From assembly GCA_900758375.1 (NCBI GenBank), contig CAAERJ010000016.1, forward strand, positions 1 to 32,220: a DNA stretch of 32,220 bases. The letters are read 5' to 3'. Made by a program: the position numbers and the translations under genes. Within the stretch, counting starts at the first letter, position 1, and the number at the start of each line of letters is the position of its first letter. The notes beneath the pieces are model-generated. The model made no database searches, was not told the DNA's origin, and was given only the letters and a program-made list of their open reading frames with translations. This document shows positions 8,019 through 15,441 of this stretch, in pieces. The stretch is from an uncultured Collinsella sp. (GTDB lineage: Bacteria; Actinomycetota; Coriobacteriia; Coriobacteriales; Coriobacteriaceae).

Positions 8019-8468
8019 ATGGTTAAACTCGATCGAAAATGGGCGCTTGCCGCCTGCGCCATGGTGCTCGTCATTTGGGGCAATTCGCTGGTTCCCGGTA
8101 CGGGGTCTGGTTCGTTGAGCTTGTCGATCATGGAATCCATTCGCGGCTTTTTGCAGGCCCTGGGGCTTCCATACGAGTGGGTGACCAACTTCGTCGTGCG
8201 CAAGTGTGCTCATTTTACCGAGTACATGGTGCTTGGCATCTTGGCGACGCATGCCTTTGACCTCGAAGGCCGGCGCACGTTTGATGTGTTGCTGCCCACG
8301 GCGGTGTTCTTGCTGCTTGTCCCCTCCATTGACGAGACGATTCAGCTTTTTGTGCCCGGTCGCGCCGGCATGATTACCGATGTGATGATTGACTGCTGCG
8401 GGGCGACGACAGGCGTCGTGCTCCGATATCTCTTACGGTCGCTGATGTACACCAAAAAGGCCGCCTAG
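8019..8468 (+). CDS. VanZ-like family membrane protein
   Basis: This 149-residue membrane protein has the VanZ-like signatures: RKCAHFTEYMVLG (61-73), then DETIQLFVPGRAGMITDVMID (first Asp at 105), each near a hydrophobic helix. There are about four transmembrane segments. The family is named after VanZ, which gives low-level teicoplanin resistance, but most members, including this one without van genes nearby, have no known function. It follows the Ala-rich membrane protein by 7 bases. The TAG stop is inside the left arm of the hairpin at 8457-8496. Confidence 0.85.
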   Translation: MVKLDRKWALAACAMVLVIWGNSLVPGTGSGSLSLSIMESIRGFLQALGLPYEWVTNFVVRKCAHFTEYMVLGILATHAFDLEGRRTFDVLLPTAVFLLLVPSIDETIQLFVPGRAGMITDVMIDCCGATTGVVLRYLLRSLMYTKKAA

Positions 8469-8496
8469 GACGTTTTGCTTGGTCCTAGGCGGCCTT
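8452..8496 (-). terminator. Terminator between convergent VanZ-like and ROK genes
   Basis: A perfect 15-bp stem (8457-8471 with 8482-8496) has a 10-nt loop. The run of A at 8454-8458 gives a U-tract on the minus strand, so it best serves the ROK kinase gene arriving from the right. On the plus strand it lacks a U-tract but the stem may still slow polymerase after the VanZ-like gene, whose stop codon it contains. Confidence 0.75.
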
Positions 8497-8582
8497 ACGC
8501 GTTTGAGGGCTTCTGCGGGGCGTGACGGTTTTGTCCGGGCGTTTTGCGAGTTTGGCTACGCTGCGCCCCGTTGAGGTGTCCT

Positions 8583-9473
8583 TTACTGGAGCGCCTGGGC
8601 GCCAAGGGCGAGGCAGCCCATGATGCCCTGCTTGCCCTCGAGGCTGTTATTGACAATGTAGGTATCGATGTCGTTGACCTCGGGCGTGACGATATAGCCG
8701 TTGAGCATCTCGGCGCACTTTTTGCGTGCGAGCGGCACGATGGGGGTGTGGTCGGCCACGCCGCCGCCGATGATGATCTTTTGCGGCGCGTAGCACAGCG
8801 TGTAGGTCATGAGTGCCTGTGCCAGATAGCCGGCGAGCAGGTCCATGGCCTCTGGGTCATCGGCCATGTCTCCGGCGCTCTTGCCATACCAGCGCTTTTT
8901 AACGCCGGGACCGGCGATGAGGCCCTCCAGGCAGTTGTCGTGGAAGGGGCAGGCACTGTGCTCGCCGATGGTGTCGCGCGGGTCGCGTGTGACCAGGATG
9001 TGGCCGGCCTCGGGATGCATCATGCCGTGTACGAGCTTACCGCCCGAGAGCACGCCGGCGCCCACACCGGTGCCGATGGTCAGGTAGACCACGTCGGTGA
9101 GGCCCTGGGCGCAACCAAAAGTGACCTCGCCCAGGCAGGCGACGTTGACGTCGGTATCGTAGCCACAGGGAATATTGAGCTCGTTTTGGATGGTGCCCAG
9201 CAGGTCGAAGTAGCGCCATGCCGTTTTGGGCGTCTCCAGGATCTTGCCGTATTGGGGCGAGGCGGGGTTGACCGCGGTGGGGCCAAAGGCGCCGATGCCC
9301 AGCGCGGCGATGCCCTTGTTGGCAAACCATGCATTGACGGCCTCAACGGTCTCCTGCGGGGTCGTGGTCGCGATCTGCTCACGCTCCAGGACCGTACCGT
9401 CTGCATAGCCCGTGGCGCAGACCATCTTGGTGCCGCCGGCCTCGAGCGCTCCGATAAGCTGCTGTTCTGCCAT
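8583..9473 (-). CDS. ROK-family sugar kinase, fructokinase-like
   Basis: This 296-residue ROK kinase probably phosphorylates fructose or another hexose with ATP. The phosphate-binding loop LEAGGTKMVCA is at 10-20, the likely catalytic Asp is D108 in YDTDVNVACLGE, and the second phosphate loop GTGVGAG is at 134-140. The ROK zinc site is clear: H158, then C175, H178 and C181 in HSACPFHDNCLEG. This pattern matches the Gram-positive ScrK-like fructokinases more closely than glucokinases or repressors, and there is no DNA-binding domain. The ATG at 9473 is supported by AGAGAGG upstream. TATACT (9512-9517, minus strand) is a likely -10, and AGAAAGCGCTATAA next to it loosely resembles a catabolite-control operator, which would fit a sugar gene. 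No transporter or sucrose gene is adjacent. Confidence 0.85.
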   Translation of the reverse strand: MAEQQLIGALEAGGTKMVCATGYADGTVLEREQIATTTPQETVEAVNAWFANKGIAALGIGAFGPTAVNPASPQYGKILETPKTAWRYFDLLGTIQNELNIPCGYDTDVNVACLGEVTFGCAQGLTDVVYLTIGTGVGAGVLSGGKLVHGMMHPEAGHILVTRDPRDTIGEHSACPFHDNCLEGLIAGPGVKKRWYGKSAGDMADDPEAMDLLAGYLAQALMTYTLCYAPQKIIIGGGVADHTPIVPLARKKCAEMLNGYIVTPEVNDIDTYIVNNSLEGKQGIMGCLALGAQALQ

Positions 9474-9552
9474 AGTATTCCTCTCTCTGGGACGAGTTGC
9501 TCCGTGACTAAAGTATAGAGCTCTAAACCATTTTAGAAAGCGCTATAAAAAG

Positions 9553-9589
9553 AAGCCTCGCAACGCGGCGGGCGGTACGAGGCTTTTTT
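9553..9589 (-). terminator. Terminator of the aminotransferase gene
   Basis: AAGCCTCG (9553-9560) pairs with CGAGGCTT (9578-9585). The minus-strand tail reads CTTTTTATAG with an extra CTT, and the plus strand ends in TTTTTT, so the hairpin can act both ways. It lies 26 bases past the aminotransferase stop. Confidence 0.75.
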
Positions 9590-9614
9590 GGTTGCTTTAG
9601 TTGCCGGGCCGTCC

Positions 9615-10796
9615 TTACCCGCGCGGCTTGATTTTATCACGTAGCGATTTGAGGTTCTCCAGCGCCGCGTTAAGCGTCTCGTCTCGCTTGGCAAAGTGGA
9701 AACGAATCAGATGGTTGACGGGCTCGCGGAAGAAGCTCGAGCCGGGCACGGCGCCCACGCCCACCTTAGATGCGAGGTCCTCGCAGAATTCGAGGTCGCT
9801 GTCATAGCCAAACTCAGAGATGTCCATCATGACGTAGTAGGCGCCCTGCGGCACGTTGTGTTCAAGACCGATGCTATCGAGCCCCTGGCAGAACAGATCG
9901 CGTTTGGCGGTATAGAGGTCGAGGACCTCATCGTAATAGCTGTCGTCGAAGTTGAGGGCGGTGACGACGGCTTCCTGCAGGGGAGCGGCGGCACCCACGG
10001 TGAGGAAGTCGTGGACCTTCTTGATGCGCTCGGTGATCTGGGCCGGGGCAATGGTGTAGCCCAGACGCCAGCCGGTGATGGAGTACGTCTTAGACAGCGA
10101 GCTGCAGCTGATAGTGCGCTCGAACATGCCGGGCAGCGTGGCCATATAGACGTGCTCGTGGGGCGCGTAGACGATGTGCTCGTACACCTCATCGGTGATG
10201 CAGTAGGCGTCGTACTTTTTGCAGAGGTCGGCGATAAAGGCGAGCTCCTCGCGCGTAAAGACCTTGCCGCAGGGGTTGGAAGGGTTGCACAGGACGATGG
10301 CCTTGGGATCATTGTCGCGGAAGGCCGCCTCAAGGACCTCGCGATCGAAGTCGAACGTGGGCGGGTTGAGCGGCACATAGATGGGCTCGGCACCTGAGAG
10401 GATGGTATCGGCGCCGTAGTTCTCGTAGAACGGCGAGAAGATGACGACCTTGTCGCCGGGGTTCGTAACCGTCATCATGGCGGCCATCATGGCCTCGGTG
10501 GAGCCACAGGTGACCACGATGTTCTGGTTGGGGTCGACCGGCATGCCCATAAAGTGCTCCTGCTTGGCAGCGAGCGCCTCGCGCATGGCCTGGGAGCCCC
10601 AGGTGATGGAGTACTGGTGATAGAGCGGCTTGGGGTCGCTGGCGATGGCGCTCAGGCTGTTGAGCAGCTGCGCCGGGGGATCGAAGTCAGGGAAGCCCTG
10701 CGAGAGATTGACGGCGTCGTACTTATTGGAGATGCGTGTCATGCGGCGGATGACTGAATCGGTGAATGTTGCCGTGCGATTGGAGAGTTCTTTCAT
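9615..10796 (-). CDS. PLP-dependent class I/II aminotransferase
   Basis: This 393-residue fold-type I aminotransferase transfers amino groups between an amino acid and a 2-oxo acid using PLP. PLP-binding residues are visible: the lysine K236 in SLSKTYSITGWRLG, N171 and N174 in CNPSNPCG, D202 and Y205 in TDEVYEH, and a C-terminal Arg in HLIRFHFAKRDE. The N-terminal VNLSQGFPDFDPP is typical of the methionine/kynurenine/aromatic aminotransferase group, so the preferred substrate (Met, Phe, Tyr or similar) cannot be fixed. The length is normal. The start at 10796 has AAAGGA upstream. It is separated from the ROK gene by a terminator and so is transcribed alone. Confidence 0.9.
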   Translation of the reverse strand: MKELSNRTATFTDSVIRRMTRISNKYDAVNLSQGFPDFDPPAQLLNSLSAIASDPKPLYHQYSITWGSQAMREALAAKQEHFMGMPVDPNQNIVVTCGSTEAMMAAMMTVTNPGDKVVIFSPFYENYGADTILSGAEPIYVPLNPPTFDFDREVLEAAFRDNDPKAIVLCNPSNPCGKVFTREELAFIADLCKKYDAYCITDEVYEHIVYAPHEHVYMATLPGMFERTISCSSLSKTYSITGWRLGYTIAPAQITERIKKVHDFLTVGAAAPLQEAVVTALNFDDSYYDEVLDLYTAKRDLFCQGLDSIGLEHNVPQGAYYVMMDISEFGYDSDLEFCEDLASKVGVGAVPGSSFFREPVNHLIRFHFAKRDETLNAALENLKSLRDKIKPRG

Positions 10797-10906
10797 GACG
10801 GTCCTTTCGAGGGTTTGCAGTGGGGCAAGTTTACTCCTATGAAAAGGGTGGGAATTGCTCGAAACGCGCTCGAAAAACTCTTTTCAAAATTCTTGAAAAT
10901 TGGGGC

Positions 10907-10935
10907 TTGCATCGCATGGCGTTCCTTGCAATAAT
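10907..10935 (+). promoter_or_regulatory. Promoter of the tRNA cluster
   Basis: TTGCAT (10907-10912) and AATAAT (10930-10935) are separated by 17 bases, followed by a GCG-rich start region. The predicted start near 10942 is 20 bases ahead of tRNA-His. Confidence 0.65.
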
Positions 10936-10961
10936 AGTCGAGCGCGAAGCGCACAGGACAC

Positions 10962-11039
10962 GGTGGGTGTAGCTCAGTTGGCTAGAGCGACGGGTTGTGG
11001 TCCCGTAGGTCGAGGGTTCGAGTCCCTTTACCCACCCCA
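10962..11039 (+). tRNA. tRNA-His (GTG)
   Basis: The cloverleaf folds well. The acceptor stem GTGGGTG (10963-10969) pairs with TACCCAC (11029-11035). The extra 5' G at 10962 faces C at 11036, the hallmark of tRNA-His. The anticodon GTG is at 10997-10999 in the loop between ACGGG and CCCGT. The T-loop is TTCGAGT, and CCA is encoded at 11037-11039. Confidence 0.95.
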
Positions 11040-11061
11040 GTTCTTGCTTCGTGTTGATATC

Positions 11062-11137
11062 GGGTCGTTAGCTCAGTTGGTAGAGCAGGGGACTCTTAAT
11101 CCCAAGGTCCAGGGTTCGAACCCCTGACGGCCCACCA
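11062..11137 (+). tRNA. tRNA-Lys (CTT), copy 1
   Basis: The acceptor GGGTCGT pairs with ACGGCCC, the anticodon CTT is at 11095-11097, the T-loop is TTCGAAC, and CCA is encoded. It reads the lysine codon AAG. The sequence is identical to the copy 119 bases downstream. Confidence 0.94.
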
Positions 11138-11150
11138 CACGATATCTCCT

Positions 11151-11176
11151 CTAAAGTCCGTCACAACGGACTTTAG
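11151..11176 (+). other. Hairpin between the two tRNA-Lys genes
   Basis: CTAAAGTCCG (11151-11160) pairs perfectly with CGGACTTTAG (11167-11176) around a 6-nt loop. There is no U-tract beyond CTTTG. It may be a processing signal in the precursor or a weak attenuator between the tRNA genes. Confidence 0.5.
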
Positions 11177-11180
11177 CTTT

Positions 11181-11256
11181 GGGTCGTTAGCTCAGTTGGT
11201 AGAGCAGGGGACTCTTAATCCCAAGGTCCAGGGTTCGAACCCCTGACGGCCCACCA
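11181..11256 (+). tRNA. tRNA-Lys (CTT), copy 2
   Basis: An identical duplicate of the tRNA-Lys at 11062, with CTT anticodon and encoded CCA. It is directly followed by a terminator, which closes the cluster. Confidence 0.94.
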
Positions 11257-11264
11257 AAGCTTGT

Positions 11265-11296
11265 AAGACGGTCAACGAAAGTTGGCCGTCTTTTTT
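11265..11296 (+). terminator. Terminator of the tRNA cluster
   Basis: AAGACGGTCAAC (11265-11276) pairs with GTTGGCCGTCTT (11281-11292) around GAAA with one G-T pair, followed by a T run to 11296. Confidence 0.9.
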
Positions 11297-11399
11297 GTTG
11301 ACCTCACATGGGGTCGAACCCGAAAGGGCGCGGAGCTGAGAAAACGCGTAAGCGTTTGCCAGCGCAGCGCGCAAGGCGCCTTGGCGCCGCAGCGGCCGC
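11297..11399. other. Palindrome-rich non-coding stretch after the tRNA genes
   Basis: About 100 bases hold several small hairpins: AAACGC-GTAA-GCGTTT (11342-11357) and GGCGCC-TT-GGCGCC (11375-11388). It directly replaces the missing 3' part of the dinD-like pseudogene, so it looks like the junction where an unrelated repeat or recombination event cut the gene. Confidence 0.4.
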
Positions 11400-11744
11400 C
11401 TGCACGGCAAAGTATGCCTGGGCGAGTGCGATCTCTGGCTTGTTTGAATCTCCGTTCTGGGCGATTAAATAGCATGCATAGCGCGTAAGTTTGTAGTCTT
11501 TAACCGCGCGAGCGGCGACACCGGCAGTTACCATTTTCGTGGTGTCACGAAAATGGGAATCAACTGGAGTTTTGTTTGTTTAGCACGAGACTTTTGCCCT
11601 CTTAACAACTTCGGCGAAGTTCTCCCATCGAGTGTATCCCATAGGTTCCATTAAATCGCGTGCGAGCCAATACTCAACTCCGTCTTCCACATTGGCGTAG
11701 CTATCAAGTTCGACACGCCACTTCTCGATATCTCTACTATCTAT
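11400..11744 (-). pseudogene. Remnant of a dinD-type DNA-damage-inducible gene
   Basis: Reading the minus strand from 11744, one continuous frame gives a DinD-like protein: ELDSYANVEDGVEYWLARDL, MEPMGYTRWENFAEVVKRAK, then a TAA (plus-strand 11580-11582), then SHFRDTTKMVTAG and VKDYKLTRYACYLIAQNGD up to AQAYFAVQ near 11400. DinD proteins, related to phage antirepressors, are normally about 270 residues; only the N-terminal 115 or so remain. Three lesions are visible. The codon at the expected start is ATA rather than ATG, four bases after AGGAGG. A stop codon lies at codon 55. The C-terminal half is missing, with similarity ending at a GC-rich palindromic stretch. No frameshift is needed, so the decay is recent. 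Its place beside tRNA-Lys fits a leftover of an integrated element. Confidence 0.8.
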
Positions 11745-11905
11745 ATCTCCTCCTCGCTGGCCTATTGTCTATGCGGGCTTTGCCCGCTCTGTATTCAGAA
11801 TAAGGATACGCTGTCGTGCGGACACGAATGGGCCCCGTGTCACCTTGAGCTCACGGGACCCATGGATATCGATTAGTTGTGTTCTGCGTTAGATAGGCGT
11901 CCAGT
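11745..11905. other. Spacer with weak hairpin after the flavoprotein gene
   Basis: GGG-CCCGTG (11830-11839, one bulge) pairs with CACGGG-CCC (11852-11861). The stem is 44 bases past the flavoprotein stop but has no U-tract, so it is only a possible terminator. GCGGGC-TTT-GCCCGC at 11773-11787 is a second small hairpin. No gene was seen. Confidence 0.35.
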
Positions 11906-13432
11906 TTAATTCGCTCGATAATGGGATCCGAGACTTTCGGTTCGTTTGCGCATGGCTTTGACCATCTCCGCAGCCAGCTGAATCTGCGACTGCAGGCGGG
12001 CGAGGGCAGCGATTTCGCTGTCATTGGCGTGCGGCTTATGCAGCGACGTCGCCTCGTCTTGTAGGCTTTCAAGCTCTTGAAGCGCCTCGGATAGGCCTGG
12101 TTCGGTCCTGTTGATCATGCAGTAGGTGCTCATTGTGTGTTTGAGGCAGCGGGTTAGGCGCTCGGCGACTGCTGTAGCGATGCCATGCTCGGGGAGGGCG
12201 ACATCCACCGGTGCGTCAGCCTCGGGAGCGTCCAGTGCTGTTCGAGCCGCTGATGCGCCCGCGATACGCCCGAATACGATGCCATTGGCGCTCGACAGCC
12301 CTCCGATGCGGTCGGCGCCGTGCATGCCGCCTGTTGCCTCGCCACAGGCGTAGAGGCCCTCAACGCCCGTGTGCGTGGTCTTGTCGATCTTGATACCGCC
12401 GTTAGCGGCGTGGGCATACATCGCCACACGCATCTCGTCGCTCGGAGCGATACCATGCTCGTCTTGTAGCCAAGTGGCAAAGGTCTCCACGAACTCGGGA
12501 ACATCCTTGCGAGGGAAGTCGTAGTGGAGCGCCAGACCTTCGTCACCTGCCTGATCGATGGCAAGATCGATGGCGCGGGAGGCCAAGCGCGAGGTGAAAG
12601 GACCATATCCGGAGCGCTGCTCAAGCAGATCGTCTAACTTTTCGTTGGCAATGTCGACCGGCTGGTCAAACTTGACATAGCGCCAGGTTTTTTCGTTGAA
12701 GACCAGGTTGCGCTTAGGCTCAATGAAGCCGGGCATCATCTGCATGAACTCTATATTAGTAAGGGACGCACCGTGCGACCGCGCGATGGCTTGTGATGAG
12801 CTGAGCACGTCGGCGGAAGTGAGGCTGCGCTCGAATAGACCGCCGGTACCGCCGGCGGCGATGATAGTGGCCTTGGCTGTAAAGGTCACAATGCGCTCGT
12901 CCGTTTGGTTGAAGAGCACGGCGCCGGCAATCTTTCCGTTCGTATCCTCAACAAGATCGATAAGCTCGTGGCGGGGGAGTAGGCGAATGCCGAGCAACTC
13001 TATCTGGGCCGTACATGCGTCTTCGAGGGGTTTGCGGGTGAGGCCGCGCCACATGCGTGTCTTATGGTCAAAGCAGGGGATAAATTGCTTTTGTTGGGCG
13101 CTCTCGGCGCTTTGCGGGCGCTGGAGTTCTACGCCCAGATCCTGTTCGAGCCAGTCAATCGCTTGGGGAATGCCGTGGACGAACGTCTGGACGAGTTCGG
13201 GGTCGGCAACGCCGCCACCGACGGTCTGGATGGTGTCGATGAGGTCTTGCTCGTCGTCTTTGTCGACGGGGCCAATAAGGCCGAGGCCCCAGGTGCCCGG
13301 GAAGAAGCTCGATCCGCTCATGGTCTTGCCGGCGCATGCGATGGCAACGGTCGCGCCCGCGCGTGCTGCTTCTATGGCGGCGCAAAGGCCCGCGATGCCC
13401 GATCCGATTACCAGTACATCAGTTGATTCCAT
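11906..13432 (-). CDS. FAD-dependent oxidoreductase, NadB/fumarate reductase flavoprotein-like
   Basis: This 508-residue flavoprotein belongs to the superfamily of L-aspartate oxidase (NadB) and succinate dehydrogenase/fumarate reductase subunit A. The dinucleotide-binding motif VIGSGIAGLCAA starts at residue 8. AAGGTGGLFERS, HAANGGIKID, GLYACGEATGGMHGADR and GLSSANGIVFGRIAG, all typical FAD-domain blocks, follow in order. The C-terminal helical part is NadB-like. The usual EFxQFHPT block reads EFMQMMPGF, so the conserved His is replaced, which argues against ordinary fumarate reductase activity. There is no nadA, nadC or Fe-S subunit beside it, so the substrate is open. ATG 13432 is chosen over an in-frame start 129 bases upstream because AAAGGA precedes it and the fold begins there. 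Confidence 0.8.
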   Translation of the reverse strand: MESTDVLVIGSGIAGLCAAIEAARAGATVAIACAGKTMSGSSFFPGTWGLGLIGPVDKDDEQDLIDTIQTVGGGVADPELVQTFVHGIPQAIDWLEQDLGVELQRPQSAESAQQKQFIPCFDHKTRMWRGLTRKPLEDACTAQIELLGIRLLPRHELIDLVEDTNGKIAGAVLFNQTDERIVTFTAKATIIAAGGTGGLFERSLTSADVLSSSQAIARSHGASLTNIEFMQMMPGFIEPKRNLVFNEKTWRYVKFDQPVDIANEKLDDLLEQRSGYGPFTSRLASRAIDLAIDQAGDEGLALHYDFPRKDVPEFVETFATWLQDEHGIAPSDEMRVAMYAHAANGGIKIDKTTHTGVEGLYACGEATGGMHGADRIGGLSSANGIVFGRIAGASAARTALDAPEADAPVDVALPEHGIATAVAERLTRCLKHTMSTYCMINRTEPGLSEALQELESLQDEATSLHKPHANDSEIAALARLQSQIQLAAEMVKAMRKRTESLGSHYRAN

Positions 13433-13614
13433 AGGATTCCTTTCTCGTTCGCGCATTGTCGCATGGGTGATCGGCAAAGGCATCGCAAAGATGGGATAAA
13501 TCGGCAAAGGGCAAATATGGCACGTGGACGTTGAAGCCACTTGGCGGCTCCTTCTCCTCACACTTCATGTTCCATCAGAACTGATATATCGGATCTCGAA
13601 CGTTTTATGGCAAC

Positions 13615-13648
13615 AAAAAAGAGCCGCTACCCGGGTGGGTAGCGGCTC
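13615..13648 (-). terminator. Terminator of the NifU-like/GGGtGRT operon
   Basis: GAGCCGCTACCC (13621-13632) pairs perfectly with GGGTAGCGGCTC (13637-13648) around a 4-nt loop. The A run at 13615-13620 is a U-tract on the minus strand, 36 bases past the GGGtGRT stop. Confidence 0.9.
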
Positions 13649-13683
13649 TAAAACTCAACTATATGAGCATCGCGCGGGCGCGA

Positions 13684-14688
13684 TTAGGCCTTGAGGGCCT
13701 CCTCGACGGCGACAGCGCAGGCGACGGTGGCACCGACCATGGGGTTGTTGCCCATGCCGATGAGACCCATCATGTCGACGTGTGCAGGCACGGAGGAAGA
13801 ACCGGCGAACTGGGCATCGGAGTGCATACGGCCCATGGTGTCGGTCATGCCGTAAGAGGCAGGGCCGGCGCCCATGTTGTCCGGGTGCAGGGTACGGCCA
13901 GTGCCGCCACCAGAAGCGACGGAGAAGTACTTCTTGCCAGCCTCGAGGCGCTCCTTCTTGTAGGTGCCAGCGACGGGGTGCTGGAAGCGCGTCGGGTTGG
14001 TGGAGTTGCCGGTGATCGAGATATCGACGTTCTCGTGCCACATGATGGCAACGCCCTCGCGGACGTCGTCGGCGCCGTAGCAGTTGACGGCGGCGCGGGG
14101 ACCATCGGAGTAGGGGATGGTCTCGACGACCTTGAGCTCGCCCGTGAAGTAGTCGAACTGGGTCTTCACGTAGGTGAAGCCGTTGATGCGGGCGATGATC
14201 TGAGCGGCGTCCTTGCCCAGACCGTTGAGGATAACGCGCAGCGGCTTCTTGCGAGCCTTGTTGGCGTTCAGAGCCAGGCCGATAGCGCCCTCAGCGGCAG
14301 CGAAGGACTCGTGGCCAGCCAGGAAGGCGAAGCACTCGGTGTCGTCGGAGAGCAGCATAGCGCCCAGGTTGCCGTGGCCCAGACCGACCTTGCGGTCCTC
14401 GGCGACGGAGCCGGGAACGGTGAAGGCCTGGATGCCCTCGCCGATGATGGCGGCAGCCTCAGAAGCGGTCTTGGCGCCACGCTTGACAGCGAGAGCGCAG
14501 CCGAGGGTGTAGGCCCACTCGGCGTTCTGGAAGGCGATGGACTGGGTGTTGTTGACGATCTCACGCGGGTTGAAGCCCTTGTCGGTGCAGATCTGCAGAG
14601 CTTCCTCGAGGGAGGCGATGCCGTTGTCGGCGAGGCACTTGTTGATCTTGTCAGCGCGGCGCTCGTAACCTTCGAACGTAACAGTCAT
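13684..14688 (-). CDS. GGGtGRT family protein
   Basis: This 334-residue protein belongs to the family named after the motif it carries, GGGTGRT at 260-266, within a Gly-rich block that runs on through LHPDNMGAGPASYGMTD and MMGLIGMGNNPMVGAT. Other well-formed stretches are GLGHGNLGAMLLSDDTECFAF (about 102-122) and NGLGKDAAQIIARINGF (155-171). No transmembrane segment or signal peptide is seen, so it is cytoplasmic. The biochemical function is not known to me. The family is found in anaerobes next to a NifU-like scaffold, as here, where that gene ends 18 bases upstream. An Fe-S or redox role is an inference from this pairing. The C-terminus VEEALKA is followed by a strong terminator. Confidence 0.85.
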   Translation of the reverse strand: MTVTFEGYERRADKINKCLADNGIASLEEALQICTDKGFNPREIVNNTQSIAFQNAEWAYTLGCALAVKRGAKTASEAAAIIGEGIQAFTVPGSVAEDRKVGLGHGNLGAMLLSDDTECFAFLAGHESFAAAEGAIGLALNANKARKKPLRVILNGLGKDAAQIIARINGFTYVKTQFDYFTGELKVVETIPYSDGPRAAVNCYGADDVREGVAIMWHENVDISITGNSTNPTRFQHPVAGTYKKERLEAGKKYFSVASGGGTGRTLHPDNMGAGPASYGMTDTMGRMHSDAQFAGSSSVPAHVDMMGLIGMGNNPMVGATVACAVAVEEALKA

Positions 14689-14706
14689 AGTTATTTCCCT
14701 CCCTTT

Positions 14707-15441
14707 CTACTCGTGAACCGGGAACACGCTGGCGACGGAGTGAGTCTCCTCGTCGGTGCGCGGGTCGATGTACTTGGCAGCGTTCTCCCACTGACCATAG
14801 TGGCCCATAGCGCCAGCGATGGCCTCCTCAGGGGTCTTGCCGGCCTTGACGGCGTCGGTGAACTTGCCGAGGTTCAGGAACTCGAACGCGATGATCTCGT
14901 TCTTGTCGTTGAGAGCCATGCGGGTGACGTAGCCCTGAGCGAGCTCGAGGTAACGAGCGCCCTTGGCCTTGGTGCCGAACATGGTGCCGACCTGGGAGCG
15001 AAGGCCCTTGCCGAGGTCGTCGAGGGAGGCGCCCACGGGCAGGCCGCCCTCGGAGAACGCGGTCTGACTGCGGCCGTAAACGATCTGCAGGAAGATCTCG
15101 CGCATAGCAACGTTGATGGCGTCGCAGACGAGGTCGGTGTTGAGGGCCTCGAGGATGGTCTTGCCGGGAAGGATCTCGGAAGCCATGGCGGCAGAGTGGG
15201 TCATGCCCGAGCAGCCGATGGTCTCAACGAGGGCCTCCTCGATGATGCCGTCCTTGACGTTCAGCGTGAGCTTGCAAGCGCCCTGCTGAGGTGCGCACCA
15301 ACCCACACCGTGCGTAAGACCGGAGATGTCGGAAATCTCCTTAGCCTGGACCCACTTGCCCTCCTCGGGGATGGGTGCGGGGCCGTGGTATGCACCCTTG
15401 GCAACGGGGCACATGTTCTCCACTTCCTGTGAGTACTGCAT
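14707..15441 (-). CDS. NifU-like iron-sulfur scaffold protein paired with GGGtGRT protein
   Basis: The product has 244 residues with a NifU_N-like (IscU-fold) core. Candidate cluster ligands are C49 and C56 (GWCAPQQGACKLTL), C77 in ETIGCSGMTHSAAMASE, which mirrors the GCG.AIA.S block of NifU and SufU, and C106 (TDLVCDAINVAMREI). C11 near the N-terminus is additional. The C-terminal 110 residues (GKGLRSQVGTMFG onward) are not part of standard IscU and may be specific to this branch. ATG 15441 follows GAGGAGAG; an in-frame extension 249 bases upstream has no family similarity. It is the first gene of a two-gene operon with the GGGtGRT gene. It differs clearly from the SufU 1.3 kb further right, so the cell has two scaffold-type proteins encoded side by side. 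Confidence 0.82.
   Translation of the reverse strand: MQYSQEVENMCPVAKGAYHGPAPIPEEGKWVQAKEISDISGLTHGVGWCAPQQGACKLTLNVKDGIIEEALVETIGCSGMTHSAAMASEILPGKTILEALNTDLVCDAINVAMREIFLQIVYGRSQTAFSEGGLPVGASLDDLGKGLRSQVGTMFGTKAKGARYLELAQGYVTRMALNDKNEIIAFEFLNLGKFTDAVKAGKTPEEAIAGAMGHYGQWENAAKYIDPRTDEETHSVASVFPVHE

Noticed and set aside
8544..9518. Plus-strand frame over the ROK kinase
   Set aside because: Shadow frame of a clear ROK kinase with intact zinc and phosphate motifs on the minus strand.
10962..11256. CRISPR-like repeat pattern from the two identical tRNA-Lys genes
   Set aside because: The repeat is explained fully by duplicate tRNA genes; no array of short repeats and spacers exists in the window.
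13663..15432. Plus-strand frame of 589 codons over the GGGtGRT and NifU-like genes
   Set aside because: It spans two genes and their spacer on the opposite strand and has antisense-type composition.
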